This document shows, piece after piece, positions 8,687-17,490 of a stretch of 64,000 nt of DNA; position 1 is the stretch's first letter; the number at the start of each line of letters is the position of its first letter. A program made the translations under genes and the position numbers. Origin of the DNA: Pseudomonas kielensis (GTDB lineage Bacteria; Pseudomonadota; Gammaproteobacteria; Pseudomonadales; Pseudomonadaceae); the NCBI RefSeq assembly GCF_014236655.1, contig NZ_JACMYG010000011.1, forward strand, positions 1-64,000, written 5' to 3'. The notes under the pieces are model-generated. The model was not told where the DNA came from, ran no database searches, and saw nothing but the letters and a program-made list of their open reading frames with translations.

Positions 8687-9691
8687 ATGACTGCCCAGAC
8701 CAATCGTCAATTCCTGCTCGCCAAACGCCCGGTGGGGGCGGCAAACCGCGAGACGTTCACCTTTCAGCAAGTACCGGTCGGCGAGCCAGCGGCGGGCCAG
8801 ATCCTGGTCAAGAATGAGTACCTGTCGCTGGACCCGGCCATGCGCGGCTGGATGAACGAAGGCAAGTCCTACATCGCGCCGGTGGGCATCGGCGAAGTCA
8901 TGCGCGCCCTGGGCGTGGGCCAGGTCATCGCCTCCAATAACCCGGGATTTGCCGTGGGTGATTACGTCAACGGGGCTCTGGGGGTGCAGGACTACTTCCT
9001 CGGTGAGCCGCGCGGGTTCTACAAGGTCGATCCGAAACTGGCGCCACTGCCACGTTACCTGTCGGCACTCGGCATGACCGGCATGACCGCTTACTTCGCA
9101 CTGCTCGACGTCGGCGCACCCAAGGCCGGTGACACCGTGGTGCTGTCTGGTGCCGCCGGGGCGGTTGGCAGCATCGCCGGGCAGATTGCCAAGATCAAAG
9201 GCTGCCGCGTGGTGGGCATTGCCGGGGGAGCCGACAAGTGCCGGTTCCTGATCGACGAACTGGGGTTCGACGGGGCCATCGACTACAAGAGTGAGGACGT
9301 GGTGGCCGGTCTCAAGCGCGAATGCCCGAAAGGCGTGGACGTGTACTTCGACAACGTCGGCGGCGACATCCTCGACGCTGTACTCAGCCGCCTGAACTTC
9401 AAGGCCCGTGTGGTGATCTGCGGCGCCATCAGCCAGTACAACAACAAAGAAGCAGTCAAGGGGCCGGCCAACTACTTGTCGCTGCTGGTCAACCGGGCAC
9501 GCATGGAAGGCTTCGTGGTGATGGACTACGCCGCACAATTCGCGGCCGCCGGACAGGAAATGGCCGGATGGATGGCCAAGGGTCAGCTCAAGAGCAAGGA
9601 AGATATCGTTGACGGACTGGAGACGTTCCCGGAAACCCTGATGAAATTATTCAGCGGCGAAAACTTCGGGAAACTGGTGTTGAAGGTTTAA
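8687..9691 (+). CDS. NADP-dependent oxidoreductase of the MDR superfamily (YncB/CurA-like)
   Basis: 334 residues, the typical length of zinc-free medium-chain reductases such as the curcumin/dihydrocurcumin reductase CurA and leukotriene B4 dehydrogenases. It has an N-terminal GroES-like fold (LSLDPAMRGWMNE), a Rossmann segment SGAAGAVGSIAGQIAKIKGC, and YFDNVGGDILDAVL. There are no zinc-binding cysteine clusters. It reduces double bonds of alpha,beta-unsaturated ketones in characterised relatives; the substrate here is not known. It is divergent from the SDR gene across a 232-base gap, in which I see no clear promoter. Confidence 0.88.
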   Translation: MTAQTNRQFLLAKRPVGAANRETFTFQQVPVGEPAAGQILVKNEYLSLDPAMRGWMNEGKSYIAPVGIGEVMRALGVGQVIASNNPGFAVGDYVNGALGVQDYFLGEPRGFYKVDPKLAPLPRYLSALGMTGMTAYFALLDVGAPKAGDTVVLSGAAGAVGSIAGQIAKIKGCRVVGIAGGADKCRFLIDELGFDGAIDYKSEDVVAGLKRECPKGVDVYFDNVGGDILDAVLSRLNFKARVVICGAISQYNNKEAVKGPANYLSLLVNRARMEGFVVMDYAAQFAAAGQEMAGWMAKGQLKSKEDIVDGLETFPETLMKLFSGENFGKLVLKV

Positions 9692-9705
9692 CCCACGTCA
9701 GCTTT

Positions 9706-9738
9706 GCTGGCTTGTCGCGCCTTCGCCGACAAGCCAGC
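9706..9738. repeat. REP-like hairpin between convergent genes
   Basis: Perfect 12-base inverted repeat GCTGGCTTGTCG / CGACAAGCCAGC with a 9-base loop, directly downstream of the reductase. It may double as a terminator or mRNA 3' stabiliser. The stem is unlike the GTGGGAGCGGGC REP family elsewhere in the window. Confidence 0.7.
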
Positions 9739-9798
9739 CTCTACAGAATCCGACACCACTCAACAGGTCGAGTGTTAGCTCGGTAGCTGCTACAGGAA

Positions 9799-9895
9799 AC
9801 CAGAGAAAGCAGGCCGGCCGGTAGGCCGCCGTGCTTTTGCTCTTGATCCAACCGCCCCATCGGAGGGATACCGTAGCGAGGGGGCGAGCGTTTTT
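9799..9895 (+). repeat. Dispersed intergenic repeat, copy A
   Basis: Two blocks are shared with 29721-29811: ACCAGAGAAAGCAGGCCGG and following bases (26 bases, one mismatch), and TTGATCCA ... GGATACCGTAGCGA. Both copies lie in the same orientation between convergent genes. Open frames through it are not credible genes. Confidence 0.65.
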
Positions 9896-9921
9896 TGGGT
9901 GGGCCTGCCCGCTGACAGCCC

Positions 9922-10623
9922 CTACAGAGCCAACTCAGCCACAACAGCCGCCAACGCCTTGGCCGGATCAGCCGCCTGACTGATCGGACGACCAATTACC
10001 AGGTAGTCAGACCCCGCATCCAGAGCCTGGCGCGGAGTAAGGATCCGGCGCTGATCGTCCTGGGCGCTGCCCGCCGGACGAATCCCCGGGGTCACCAGTT
10101 GCAGCGACGGATGCGCCGCCTTCAGGGCCTGAGCTTCCAGCGCCGAACATACCAGGCCATCCATCCCGGCTTTCTCTGCCAGTGCCGCAAGACGCAGCAC
10201 CTGCTCTTGCGGTTCGATGTCCAGGCCGATCCCGGCCAGGTCCTCACGCTCCATGCTGGTCAGCACGGTCACGCCGATCAACAGCGGCTTGGGACCGCTA
10301 CGCTGGTCGAGCACTTCACGGCAGGCCGCCATCATGCGCAGGCCACCGGAACAATGCACGTTGACCATCCACACGCCCATTTCCGCAGCGGCCTTGACGG
10401 CCATCGCGGTGGTGTTGGGAATGTCGTGGAACTTGAGGTCGAGAAATACTTCAAAACCCTTGTCGCGCAAGGTCCCGACGATTTCCGCAGCACAGCTGGT
10501 GAACAGCTCTTTGCCGACCTTGACCCGGCACAGCTTGGGGTCCAACTGGTCAGCCAGCTTCAGTGCGGCGTCACGGGTAGGGAAATCCAGGGCGACGATG
10601 ATAGGAGTCTGGCAGGCGGACAT
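9922..10623 (-). CDS. pyrF: Orotidine 5'-phosphate decarboxylase
   Basis: 233 residues, start [17 protein letters not shown] longer frame upstream has no ribosome-binding site. It converts OMP to UMP in the last step of pyrimidine synthesis. The TIM-barrel active-site residues are present: D13 (ALDF), K35/K38, and the [10 protein letters not shown] signature with D62, K64, D67, and the phosphate-binding LVTPGIRP near the C-terminus. Length and motifs are normal for gammaproteobacterial PyrF. It is monocistronic and convergent with the reductase at 8687. Confidence 0.95.
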   Translation of the reverse strand: MSACQTPIIVALDFPTRDAALKLADQLDPKLCRVKVGKELFTSCAAEIVGTLRDKGFEVFLDLKFHDIPNTTAMAVKAAAEMGVWMVNVHCSGGLRMMAACREVLDQRSGPKPLLIGVTVLTSMEREDLAGIGLDIEPQEQVLRLAALAEKAGMDGLVCSALEAQALKAAHPSLQLVTPGIRPAGSAQDDQRRILTPRQALDAGSDYLVIGRPISQAADPAKALAAVVAELAL

Positions 10624-10725
10624 GAGTGGGCTCTCAGGCAAGTCGAAATCGGCGCGCATTGTAGCGGAACGCGAGCCCGTCCGGGACCCGATGATCGGTA
10701 AATCATCATCAAGGGGTCCAATGAG

Positions 10726-10775
10726 CAAAAAAACAGCTTCAATAAGCTGACGCGCCCGATACCCGCCGCGTCAGC
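10726..10775 (-). terminator. Double hairpin terminator of the AI-2E-type permease gene
   Basis: On the minus strand GCTGACGCG / CGCGTCAGC (9-base perfect stem) is followed by a small AGCTT-ATTG-AAGCT hairpin and seven T residues, just after the stop at 10786. Confidence 0.7.
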
Positions 10776-10785
10776 CCGGCGCCCT

Positions 10786-11838
10786 TCAGCGCTTGTCTTC
10801 CACCCGTGCCTGGCTGTTGCTCCAGTCGATCAGCAGACTATAGGCCACCGCCAGCAAGGTCGGGCCGATGAACAGACCGATAAAGCCAAAGGCAATCAAG
10901 CCGCCAAAGACCCCGAGCAATACGATCACCAGCGGCAGGTTGCCGCCACGGCTGATCAGGTAGGGTTTGAGCACGTTGTCGACACCACTGATGATGAACA
11001 TCCCCCAGATGCCGAGGAACACCGCAAACCCGTAGTCGCCCTTCCACGCCAGCCAGGCCGTGGCCGGAATCCATACCAGGGGCGGGCCCATGGGAATCAG
11101 GCTGAGCAGGAAGGTGACGATGCCCAGCACCAGCGCCCCCGGCACACCGGCGATCAGGAAGCCAATCAGGGCCAGTACCGCTTGGGCTGCCGCCGTGCCG
11201 ATGACCCCGTTGACCACCCGCTGCACAGTGCCAGCCACCAACTCGATGTAGTAACTGGCCCGGTCACCAATCAGCCGCTCCAGCAGACGGTGGACAAAAC
11301 CCGCCAGCCGCGGGCCATCCCGGTAGAAGAAGAACACGAAGACGATACTCAGTGTCAGCTCCAGGATACCGCCACCGATCTGCGCACTGCGTGCCAGCAA
11401 CCAGTTGCCGACCTGCCCCAGGTAGGGCTTGACCGTCACCATCAGTGCCGCGCCCTGCTGGTCGATGCTGTTCCAGATCCCCACCAGCCGTCCCCCGACC
11501 AAGGGAATGGAGCCCAGCCAGACAGGGGCTTCGGGCAGGCCATCGACCTGGACATCCTTGATGAAGACCGTGGCATCGCGCACATGGTCCGCCAGGTTGA
11601 ACCCTAGCCACACCAATGGCGCCGCCACCAGCACCATCCAGCCGAGGGTCAGCATGGCGGCGGCCAGGGATTCGCGACCATTGAGCCAGCGGGTCAGCAG
11701 GCGCATCAATGGCCAACTGGCGAACGCCAGCACCGCGCCCCAGAACATCGCCGACCAGAACGGCGCCATCACCCATAAGCTGGCACCGAACAACACCAGA
11801 AGCAGGATCTGCACCAACAGGCGATCATTATTGAGCAT
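10786..11838 (-). CDS. AI-2E family transporter / PerM-type permease (YdiK-like)
   Basis: 350 residues with about seven or eight predicted membrane helices, including two near the N-terminus (about 8-45) and a long loop at about 90-150. The family signature region is FFFYRDGPRLAGFVHRLL, followed by PMGPPLVWIPATAWL and a C-terminal GGLIAFGFIGLFIGPTLLAVAYSL. Members of the family export quorum-sensing autoinducer-2 or act as Na+/H+ antiporters; the actual substrate here is unknown. The AI-2 name is a family label and should not be taken as function. It is the last gene of a left-facing group. Confidence 0.85.
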   Translation of the reverse strand: MLNNDRLLVQILLLVLFGASLWVMAPFWSAMFWGAVLAFASWPLMRLLTRWLNGRESLAAAMLTLGWMVLVAAPLVWLGFNLADHVRDATVFIKDVQVDGLPEAPVWLGSIPLVGGRLVGIWNSIDQQGAALMVTVKPYLGQVGNWLLARSAQIGGGILELTLSIVFVFFFYRDGPRLAGFVHRLLERLIGDRASYYIELVAGTVQRVVNGVIGTAAAQAVLALIGFLIAGVPGALVLGIVTFLLSLIPMGPPLVWIPATAWLAWKGDYGFAVFLGIWGMFIISGVDNVLKPYLISRGGNLPLVIVLLGVFGGLIAFGFIGLFIGPTLLAVAYSLLIDWSNSQARVEDKR

Positions 11839-11875
11839 GGATAGTCTCGAACAGGGTTAATCAACAAAAGCGCAA

Positions 11876-11899
11876 GCGAGCGGCACAAGGCACGCTCGC
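11876..11899 (-). terminator. Candidate hairpin downstream of the DUF4892 gene
   Basis: GCGAGCG / CGCTCGC stem with a 10-base loop. On the minus strand it is followed by TTGCGCTTTTG. It lies in the 71-base gap before the permease gene; a weak terminator or attenuator. Confidence 0.4.
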
Positions 11900-11909
11900 T
11901 GCACAGAGC

Positions 11910-12716
11910 TTAACGCAAGAGTTCGAAATGCAGGCCAGGGTCTTTCACTTCACCCAGGTCCAAGCGTGCACTGCGCACACCCTGGGCCACCAGCGCCTGA
12001 CGCCAGGCCTCGGCCTGGGCCCCGGAAACACTGACCCGCAATGTGGTATCGAGGTTCAAGCCACGCGACAGCAACGTCACCCAAGGTGCCTGGGGCTCCC
12101 CGGTCAGGCGGGGCAGATCCAGGGTTCCGGTGTCCTTGAGTTGCCGTAACAGGGTGGCAGAGGTCGGCAGCAGTTCGCCCAGGGGGGCGTTGGCGTCGAA
12201 TTGCTCGACATGCAGGTACGCCCGGCGATTGCCCCGAGTGATGCTGTACAGCGCCACCAATGAGTTGTCCTGGGGGGCCGCCAGGCGTAGCAGCAGGTAG
12301 GCCTGGCCGTTGTCGGCACCATAGAGCTTGGCGTTGCCGAAGACTTCGTTGGCCCACAGGCTGCTTTCGCCGCAATCACGGGCCTGGCACCAGAACAACA
12401 GTTCGGCGCCCTGCTTCTGCAAGGCTTCGCGGGCTGCGGTAAAGGCGGCGGTGGCGGAATGCTCCGGCGGCAACTCATAGGTCACCGAGGTCATCTGGCC
12501 CCGCGCAGTGACTTGTCCGTCAAACCGCAACTGGCCACTGATCTTGCGGATAGAACCCATGGGGTAAATCCGCTCAAGCTCGGCAGGCGGACGATAATCG
12601 ACGATTTGCGCATCGACCATGCGCGGCACCAGCGGCAGATCCTGGCTGCCCGGCACGTCGGCCGCCGACGCCAACGAACTGCTACAGGCAAGTACGAACA
12701 AACTGATAAAACGCAT
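11910..12716 (-). CDS. DUF4892 domain-containing exported protein
   Basis: 268 residues from the ATG giving MRFISLFVLACSSSLASAADVPGS, a good Sec signal peptide with cleavage after ASA. An upstream ATG at 12743 would add nine residues before the signal. The body contains YPMGSIRKISGQLRFDGQV, WCQARDCGESSLWANEVFGNAKLYG and LLRLAAP, features I associate with the DUF4892 family. The two cysteines in CQARDC could form a periplasmic disulfide. Function is unknown. The gene overlaps nothing but starts within 24 bases of the GST-like gene upstream, so the two are probably co-transcribed. Confidence 0.8.
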   Translation of the reverse strand: MRFISLFVLACSSSLASAADVPGSQDLPLVPRMVDAQIVDYRPPAELERIYPMGSIRKISGQLRFDGQVTARGQMTSVTYELPPEHSATAAFTAAREALQKQGAELLFWCQARDCGESSLWANEVFGNAKLYGADNGQAYLLLRLAAPQDNSLVALYSITRGNRRAYLHVEQFDANAPLGELLPTSATLLRQLKDTGTLDLPRLTGEPQAPWVTLLSRGLNLDTTLRVSVSGAQAEAWRQALVAQGVRSARLDLGEVKDPGLHFELLR

Positions 12717-12739
12717 GCGCTTCAACCTTGAAGAGACTC

Positions 12740-13399
12740 TCATCGGATCAGCATGGCCTGGGCGCCCTTGATGACATTGGCGTCGTCGATGCGTTGCGGC
12801 ACCAGCAACCCGCGCTGCACAGCCGGACGCTCGGCCATTGCCGCCATCCAGCGCTGCAAGGCTGGCAAGCCGTCAACCGAGACCCCGGACCACTCATGGC
12901 CACGCACCCACGGATAGGTCGCAATGTCGGCAATGCTGTAGGTGTCGGCGAGGTATTCAACGGTTTGCAGACGGCTGTCGAGCACCTCGTACAGGCGGCG
13001 GGTTTCGTGCTGGTAACGGTCAATGGCGCCCTGCAGTTTTTCCGGGAAGTAGCGGAAAAACACGTTCGCCTGGCCCTGCATCGGGCCGATGCCGCCCATC
13101 TGGAACATCAACCACTGGATGACCCGCGAACGGCCTTGCGGGTCCGTGGGCAGCAGTTGCCCGCTCAGTTCAGCGAGGTAGAGCAGAATCGCGCCGGATT
13201 CGAACACGGCAAAATCGCCGTTGGCGCGGTCGACAATCGCCGGGATCCGGCCATTGGGATTGATCTTGAGAAACGCGGGTGCCTTTTGTTCCTTCTTGTC
13301 GAAACTCAGGGCATGCACCGTGTAGGGCATACCGAGTTCTTCGAGCACGATAGAGACCTTGTGGCCATTAGGGGTCGCAGCGGTGTAGAGATCTATCAT
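12740..13399 (-). CDS. Glutathione S-transferase-like protein (YfcG/YghU type)
   Basis: 219 residues, starting [21 protein letters not shown] behind GGGAGACAACC. The thioredoxin-like N-domain has the glutathione-binding [10 protein letters not shown] and [12 protein letters not shown]. The all-helical C-domain includes [12 protein letters not shown]. The T/N-P-N start region is like the nu-class disulfide-bond oxidoreductase YfcG, which binds two GSH molecules and lacks the usual catalytic Tyr/Ser/Cys. Reduction of disulfides is the likely activity, by family; the biological substrate is unknown. It is part of a run of same-strand hydrolase genes. Confidence 0.87.
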   Translation of the reverse strand: MIDLYTAATPNGHKVSIVLEELGMPYTVHALSFDKKEQKAPAFLKINPNGRIPAIVDRANGDFAVFESGAILLYLAELSGQLLPTDPQGRSRVIQWLMFQMGGIGPMQGQANVFFRYFPEKLQGAIDRYQHETRRLYEVLDSRLQTVEYLADTYSIADIATYPWVRGHEWSGVSVDGLPALQRWMAAMAERPAVQRGLLVPQRIDDANVIKGAQAMLIR

Positions 13400-13449
13400 G
13401 GTTGTCTCCCATTTCAACCCGCCCAGCCTCGACAGTTGCCCGCTGCAAG

Positions 13450-14307
13450 TCAAGGAATGGCGAAAAAGCGATTGAAACAGTCTGCAACAAGGGCTGCACC
13501 CTCCTCGTCGTTCAGGTGCAAGTGATGCCCGCCTGGCAGCTGTTCGCGACTAAAGGGTAGACGCTCCAGCAACTCTGGATGTTTGCCGAGCATACCGTCG
13601 GCCGCGACCACCAGGTGCGCCGGACAGCTGACGCGTCGGGCAAAGGACAATGCCTGCTCACTGGACAGGCGCAGAGGCGAAGGCAGCGTCAGGCGACTGT
13701 CGGTGCGCCAGGTGTAACCGCCCGGCACCGGCATCAGCCCGCGCTCGGCCAGCAATTCGGCCGCTTCACGACTGACCGCCACCAAGCCTTTCATTCGCAC
13801 TTGCACGGCCTGGTCAATGCTGCCGTAGACCGGCTTGCGCTTGCCTTGCAGGTCCAGTTGCGCCTGCAACGCCATGCCCATGCGCTCGGCAGCGTTCTCA
13901 TGTTCCGCCGTGGGGGGAATCACCCCGTCAATCAACGCCAGGTGCGTCACACGCTCGGGCATGGCGCCCGCCAGCACCACCGAGACAATCGCCCCCATGG
14001 AGTGGCCAAGCAGGGCAAAACGTTGCCAGCCCATCTGCTCGGCAACGTGCAGCACGTCATGGGCGTAGTCCCACAGGGCATAACCGGCCCCCAGGGGGCG
14101 ATGCCCGGAATGACCATGCCCCGCCATGTCCAGGGCCAGCACGCGCAAGCCCTTGAGCCGGGGTGCCAGTCGGGCGAAGCTGTTGGCGTTGTCGAGCCAG
14201 CCATGCAAGGCGATCACTGGCAGGCCGTCTTCAGGCCCGAACAGGTGGGCCGCCAACTCAATGTGCGGCAGGTTCAGGCGCACCTCGGTGACGCTGCTCA
14301 CGCGCAT
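13450..14307 (-). CDS. Alpha/beta hydrolase (serine esterase-like)
   Basis: 285 residues. Oxyanion-hole motif [10 protein letters not shown] near 35, nucleophile S103 in LLGHSMGA, and a C-terminal histidine in GGHHLHLND, so the catalytic set looks complete. No signal peptide, so cytoplasmic. The first 10 bases overlap the end of the next hydrolase gene (14298), indicating coupling. The substrate is unknown; the adjoining thioesterase and acyl-CoA synthetase suggest an acyl ester, but that is only context. Confidence 0.87.
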   Translation of the reverse strand: MRVSSVTEVRLNLPHIELAAHLFGPEDGLPVIALHGWLDNANSFARLAPRLKGLRVLALDMAGHGHSGHRPLGAGYALWDYAHDVLHVAEQMGWQRFALLGHSMGAIVSVVLAGAMPERVTHLALIDGVIPPTAEHENAAERMGMALQAQLDLQGKRKPVYGSIDQAVQVRMKGLVAVSREAAELLAERGLMPVPGGYTWRTDSRLTLPSPLRLSSEQALSFARRVSCPAHLVVAADGMLGKHPELLERLPFSREQLPGGHHLHLNDEEGAALVADCFNRFFAIP

Positions 14308-15104
14308 TCCCGGTCACTGCGACCGGCCCAGCGCTGGAACAGCTCCTTGAGCAGTGCCGCGGTGTCCTGCGGGCGCTCGAGGGGAAACATGTGGCCGCCG
14401 GGCACGGTCACAGATTCGCCTTGTGGCATACGGGCCACCGCGCTGGCGTGATGGCGCATGACCACCCGGCTCTGGCGCCCACGCACCACCGCCAGCGGCA
14501 CCTGCAACTGACGTGTGCGCCCCGGACTGGTGTGCGGCACCCCCCGGTAGATACTGATCTCGGTGGCCGGGTCAAAACGCAACCGCAAGCGATCACCCAC
14601 CTTGTGCAAGCCATGTTGCAGGTAGGCGTCGAAACACTCCGGGTCGAAACCGCGAAACAGACTCTTGCCGGCAAAGTAATGCCGGGCTGCCTCGAGGTCG
14701 GCGAATTCTTCCCGGCGCCCCAGGGTGCGGCCAGCGGGGGTCAGGCGATCGATAAAGCCAAAACGCTTGGCCGCGCGGATCACCCACTGATCGGTACGGG
14801 TCAGTACGGGCGAATCAAGCATCACCACCCCGCGGTAGAGCTGCGGGCAACGCAGTGCGGCGTGCAGGTGCAGGACCCCGCCAAAGGAATGCCCCACCCC
14901 CCACACCGGGCCTGGTTGCTGTTCCAGGTGGTGGATCAACTCGTCCACCAGGTTGAACCAGTTGTCGTCCGCCGGAAACCGTGGGTCATGGGCATGCTGC
15001 TGCAGATGCGCGACCTGATACTCCGGCGCCAGCGCGGCAAACAACTTGCCGTAGGTGCCTGAAGGAAAGCCATTGGCATGGGCGAAAAAAATCTGCTGCG
15101 GCAT
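14298..15104 (-). CDS. Alpha/beta hydrolase
   Basis: 268 residues, starting MPQQIFFAHANGFPSGTY with GGAC upstream. A longer frame to 15221 has no ribosome-binding site and a composition unlike a protein. Nucleophile S73 lies in GVGHSFGG and the general-base histidine is in VPGGHMFPLE. HANGFPSGTY supplies the oxyanion region. It is only distantly similar to the neighbour at 13450, so the two are not a recent duplication. Both are likely cytoplasmic esterases with unknown substrate. Confidence 0.87.
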   Translation of the reverse strand: MPQQIFFAHANGFPSGTYGKLFAALAPEYQVAHLQQHAHDPRFPADDNWFNLVDELIHHLEQQPGPVWGVGHSFGGVLHLHAALRCPQLYRGVVMLDSPVLTRTDQWVIRAAKRFGFIDRLTPAGRTLGRREEFADLEAARHYFAGKSLFRGFDPECFDAYLQHGLHKVGDRLRLRFDPATEISIYRGVPHTSPGRTRQLQVPLAVVRGRQSRVVMRHHASAVARMPQGESVTVPGGHMFPLERPQDTAALLKELFQRWAGRSDRECA

Positions 15105-15239
15105 AACGGCGTGTCCATAAACAAAATCAGGGGTTGATTGTCCGCAAGACCCACGCCCACGGCAATGACCGTAACTGCCAGGAATGATGACAGTCAGGCC
15201 ATGCCTATGCAGATCGCCCACCCTCCGTGCAACAACGCG

Positions 15240-15683
15240 TCAGCGTGCGGCAGGTGCCTCACCCAGCGGTACCACCGCCATGGTCAGGCGCGACACGCAG
15301 CTGGCTTTGCCTTCATCGCTGCAAAGGCGAATGTCCCAGACGTGGGTGGTACGCCCGATATGGATCGGCCTGGCCACCGCCGTGACCCGCCCGCTGCGCA
15401 GTCCGCGCAGGTGGTTGGCATTGATCTCCAGGCCCACGCAATAGAACTTGCTGGCATCGATACACAGGTAACTGGCCATCGAGCCCACGGTTTCGGCCAG
15501 CACCACAGAGGCGCCGCCATGCAACAAGCCGTAGGGCTGATGGGTGCGATGATCGATGACCATGCTGGCGGTCAGCGATTGCTCGTCAAACGACTCGAAT
15601 CGAATATCCAGCACTTCGCCGATGGTGTTTTTCTGAATCCCATTCAACTGTTCAATGTTCGGAGCAGTACGCCACAGACTCAT
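15240..15683 (-). CDS. Hotdog-fold acyl-CoA thioesterase (YdiI/PaaI type)
   Basis: 147 residues. The core LLHGGASVVLAETVGSMASYLC is nearly the same as the active-site segment of E. coli YdiI (DHNA-CoA thioesterase) as I recall it, with a catalytic glutamate in AETVG. It lies 30 bases downstream of the acyl-CoA synthetase on the same transcript, so ligase and thioesterase are made together. The start has AAGGG upstream and an AACAAC-rich leader (see 15707). Confidence 0.88.
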   Translation of the reverse strand: MSLWRTAPNIEQLNGIQKNTIGEVLDIRFESFDEQSLTASMVIDHRTHQPYGLLHGGASVVLAETVGSMASYLCIDASKFYCVGLEINANHLRGLRSGRVTAVARPIHIGRTTHVWDIRLCSDEGKASCVSRLTMAVVPLGEAPAAR

Positions 15684-15706
15684 CTCTTGATCCCTTATTG
15701 CTGTTG

Positions 15707-15714
15707 TTGTTCTT
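15707..15714 (-). promoter_or_regulatory. AANAANAA (Crc/Hfq-type) motif before the thioesterase
   Basis: On the transcript AAGAACAA continues into CAACAGCAATAAGGG, directly upstream of the ribosome-binding site of the thioesterase gene. It fits the CA motif through which Hfq with Crc blocks translation of catabolic mRNAs in Pseudomonas. The sequence is seen; the regulation is inferred. Confidence 0.45.
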
Positions 15715-17381
15715 CAATCCTGCCACAGCACCGCTTCGCTGCGCGCACTCCATTCCTCGAAGCGGGCACCGTAGGTGGCCTCGATCACGTTGCGCTTGAT
15801 CTTCAGGGTCGGGGTCAGAAAACCGTTCTCCACGGCCCAACTGTCCTTGACCACCACCAACTGGCGCAGGCGCTCATGCTTGTCGAGGGCCCCATTGACC
15901 TCCTCAAGCAGGCTTTCCAGGCTCGCGTGCAGGGCATTGCGCGCCGTGCTGGCGGCATCCTGCAGCCCCACCGCCGACAACACGCACAGGCCCAACGGCG
16001 CACTCAGGCCATCGCCGACCACACACACCTGCTCGATGCGCGAGTGCACCGCCAGGCGGTTCTCGATCGGCGCCGGGGCCACGTACTTGCCCTTGCTGGT
16101 CTTGAAGATTTCCTTGAGGCGACCGGTGAGGCGCAAATAGCCCTCGGCGTCCTGCTCGCCCTTGTCGCCGGTGCGCAGAAAGCCGTCTTCGGTGATGGTC
16201 TCGGCAGTTTTCTGCGGCTCCTTGAAATAGCCTTGCATGGTGGCGCCGCTGCGTACCTGCACCTCGCCGGTGGTGTCGATGCGCACTTGCACCTCTGGAC
16301 ACGGCTTGCCGATCCAGCCGGGCCGCTGCTGGCCGGGCAGGGAGATATGGGAATAACCGCAGCTTTCGGTCATGCCGTAGACCTCCAGCACATCCAGTCC
16401 CAGGCGTTTGTACCAGTGCAGCAAGGCCAGGGGCACCGGTGCGGCGCCGGACAGGGCAATGCGCAAGGCATCCAGGCCCAGGCCGGCCAGCACCTTGTGC
16501 CCGACGCGCTTGCCGATGATCGGCAGGCCCAGCAAAAAGTCCAGGCGTCGGGCCGGGATCTTGCTGTAGACCCCCATCTGGAACTTGGTCCAGATCCGCG
16601 GCACGCCAAACAACGCCGTGGGCCGGGCGCGCTGCAAATCGACCAGAAAGGTGTCGAGGCTCTCGGCAAAAAACACCGTTTGCCCGGTATAAATCGATGC
16701 CATTTCGACAAACATGCGTTCAGCGACATGGCACAGCGGCAGGTACGACAACAGTCGATCCGACTCGTTGAGGTTGAACAATTGGGTGCCATGGGTGGCG
16801 GCAAAACCGAGGTTGGCAAAGCTGTGCATCACCCCTTTGGGCAGGCCCGTGGTGCCGGAGGTATAGATGATGGTTGCCAGTTCATCGCCACCCGGGGTCG
16901 GGTTGTCCTGGATCGGTGAACTGCGCTGCAGGTCGGCCCAACTGTAGTCAAAGGTCGCCGCGGGACACAGTGGCAGGCTGATGGTGGGCAGGTCGGCGCT
17001 GACGCCTCGGGACATGCTCGGCCAGTCATCCAGCTTCCCGATGAATGCCAGGGCCGCCTGCGAATGCTCCAGCACCTGAGCCACCGACTCGGCTGTCAGG
17101 TTGGGGTACAGCGGCACTGAGACATGGCCGGCCATCCAGATCGCCAGGTCGGCAATGATCCAGTGGGCACAGTTTTTCGAGATCAGGGCAATGTGGCTGC
17201 CCTGAGGCAACTCCCGGGCCCGCAGCCAGTGCGCGGCACAACGAGCCTGGTGGCCGACGTCGGCCCAGGTCAGCGTTTCGACCTGGCCGCCTCCGGTCGG
17301 CTGAACCATGAACCGCTGGCGCGGGTGGCGGGCTTCACGCTCGTAGAACACTTGCAGCGGCAAACGAAAAGCGGCGGGCAT
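15714..17381 (-). CDS. AMP-dependent acyl-CoA synthetase / long-chain fatty acid-CoA ligase
   Basis: 555 residues, starting MPAAFRLPLQVFYERE with AGGAG eight bases upstream. It activates a carboxylic acid with ATP and CoA. The adenylate-forming motifs are present: P-loop YTSGTTGLPKGVMHS, YGMTESCGY, and the hinge region with RTGDKGEQD and GRLKEIFKTSKGKYVAPAPIE; the catalytic lysine in the KxxxGKY context belongs to long-chain ligases. A 9+4+9 palindrome and an AACAAAAA motif lie just upstream, so it is probably controlled both by a repressor and by catabolite repression. Chain length preference is unknown; it is distinct from FadD, which is usually a tandem pair in Pseudomonas. Confidence 0.88.
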   Translation of the reverse strand: MPAAFRLPLQVFYEREARHPRQRFMVQPTGGGQVETLTWADVGHQARCAAHWLRARELPQGSHIALISKNCAHWIIADLAIWMAGHVSVPLYPNLTAESVAQVLEHSQAALAFIGKLDDWPSMSRGVSADLPTISLPLCPAATFDYSWADLQRSSPIQDNPTPGGDELATIIYTSGTTGLPKGVMHSFANLGFAATHGTQLFNLNESDRLLSYLPLCHVAERMFVEMASIYTGQTVFFAESLDTFLVDLQRARPTALFGVPRIWTKFQMGVYSKIPARRLDFLLGLPIIGKRVGHKVLAGLGLDALRIALSGAAPVPLALLHWYKRLGLDVLEVYGMTESCGYSHISLPGQQRPGWIGKPCPEVQVRIDTTGEVQVRSGATMQGYFKEPQKTAETITEDGFLRTGDKGEQDAEGYLRLTGRLKEIFKTSKGKYVAPAPIENRLAVHSRIEQVCVVGDGLSAPLGLCVLSAVGLQDAASTARNALHASLESLLEEVNGALDKHERLRQLVVVKDSWAVENGFLTPTLKIKRNVIEATYGARFEEWSARSEAVLWQD

Positions 17382-17395
17382 GGAATGCGCTCCTG

Positions 17396-17403
17396 TTTTT
17401 GTT
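17396..17403 (-). promoter_or_regulatory. AANAANAA motif overlapping the synthetase ribosome-binding region
   Basis: AACAAAAA lies one base before CAGGAG, the ribosome-binding site of the acyl-CoA synthetase. It is the second such motif on the same transcript (see 15707). Candidate Hfq/Crc target. Confidence 0.45.
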
Positions 17404-17425
17404 CGGTGTCGCCGCAAGCGTAGAC

Positions 17426-17447
17426 CAACCAAGCGATTGCTTGGTTG
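17426..17447. promoter_or_regulatory. Perfect palindrome upstream of the acyl-CoA synthetase
   Basis: CAACCAAGC, four central bases GATT, then GCTTGGTTG: 9 + 4 + 9 with perfect symmetry, 45 bases upstream of the start codon. The size and symmetry are typical of TetR-family operators such as those of fatty-acid-degradation regulators. No regulator gene lies next to it. The palindrome is certain; the binding protein is inferred. Confidence 0.55.
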
Positions 17448-17490
17448 TCTATTTCAAACAAAAATCCCCGCCCCTCTGAACGCCCAGGTA

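Noticed and set aside
10786..11838. Autoinducer-2 export as the function of the AI-2E family permease
   Set aside because: The name is a family label; there is no luxS in the window and characterised relatives have other activities.
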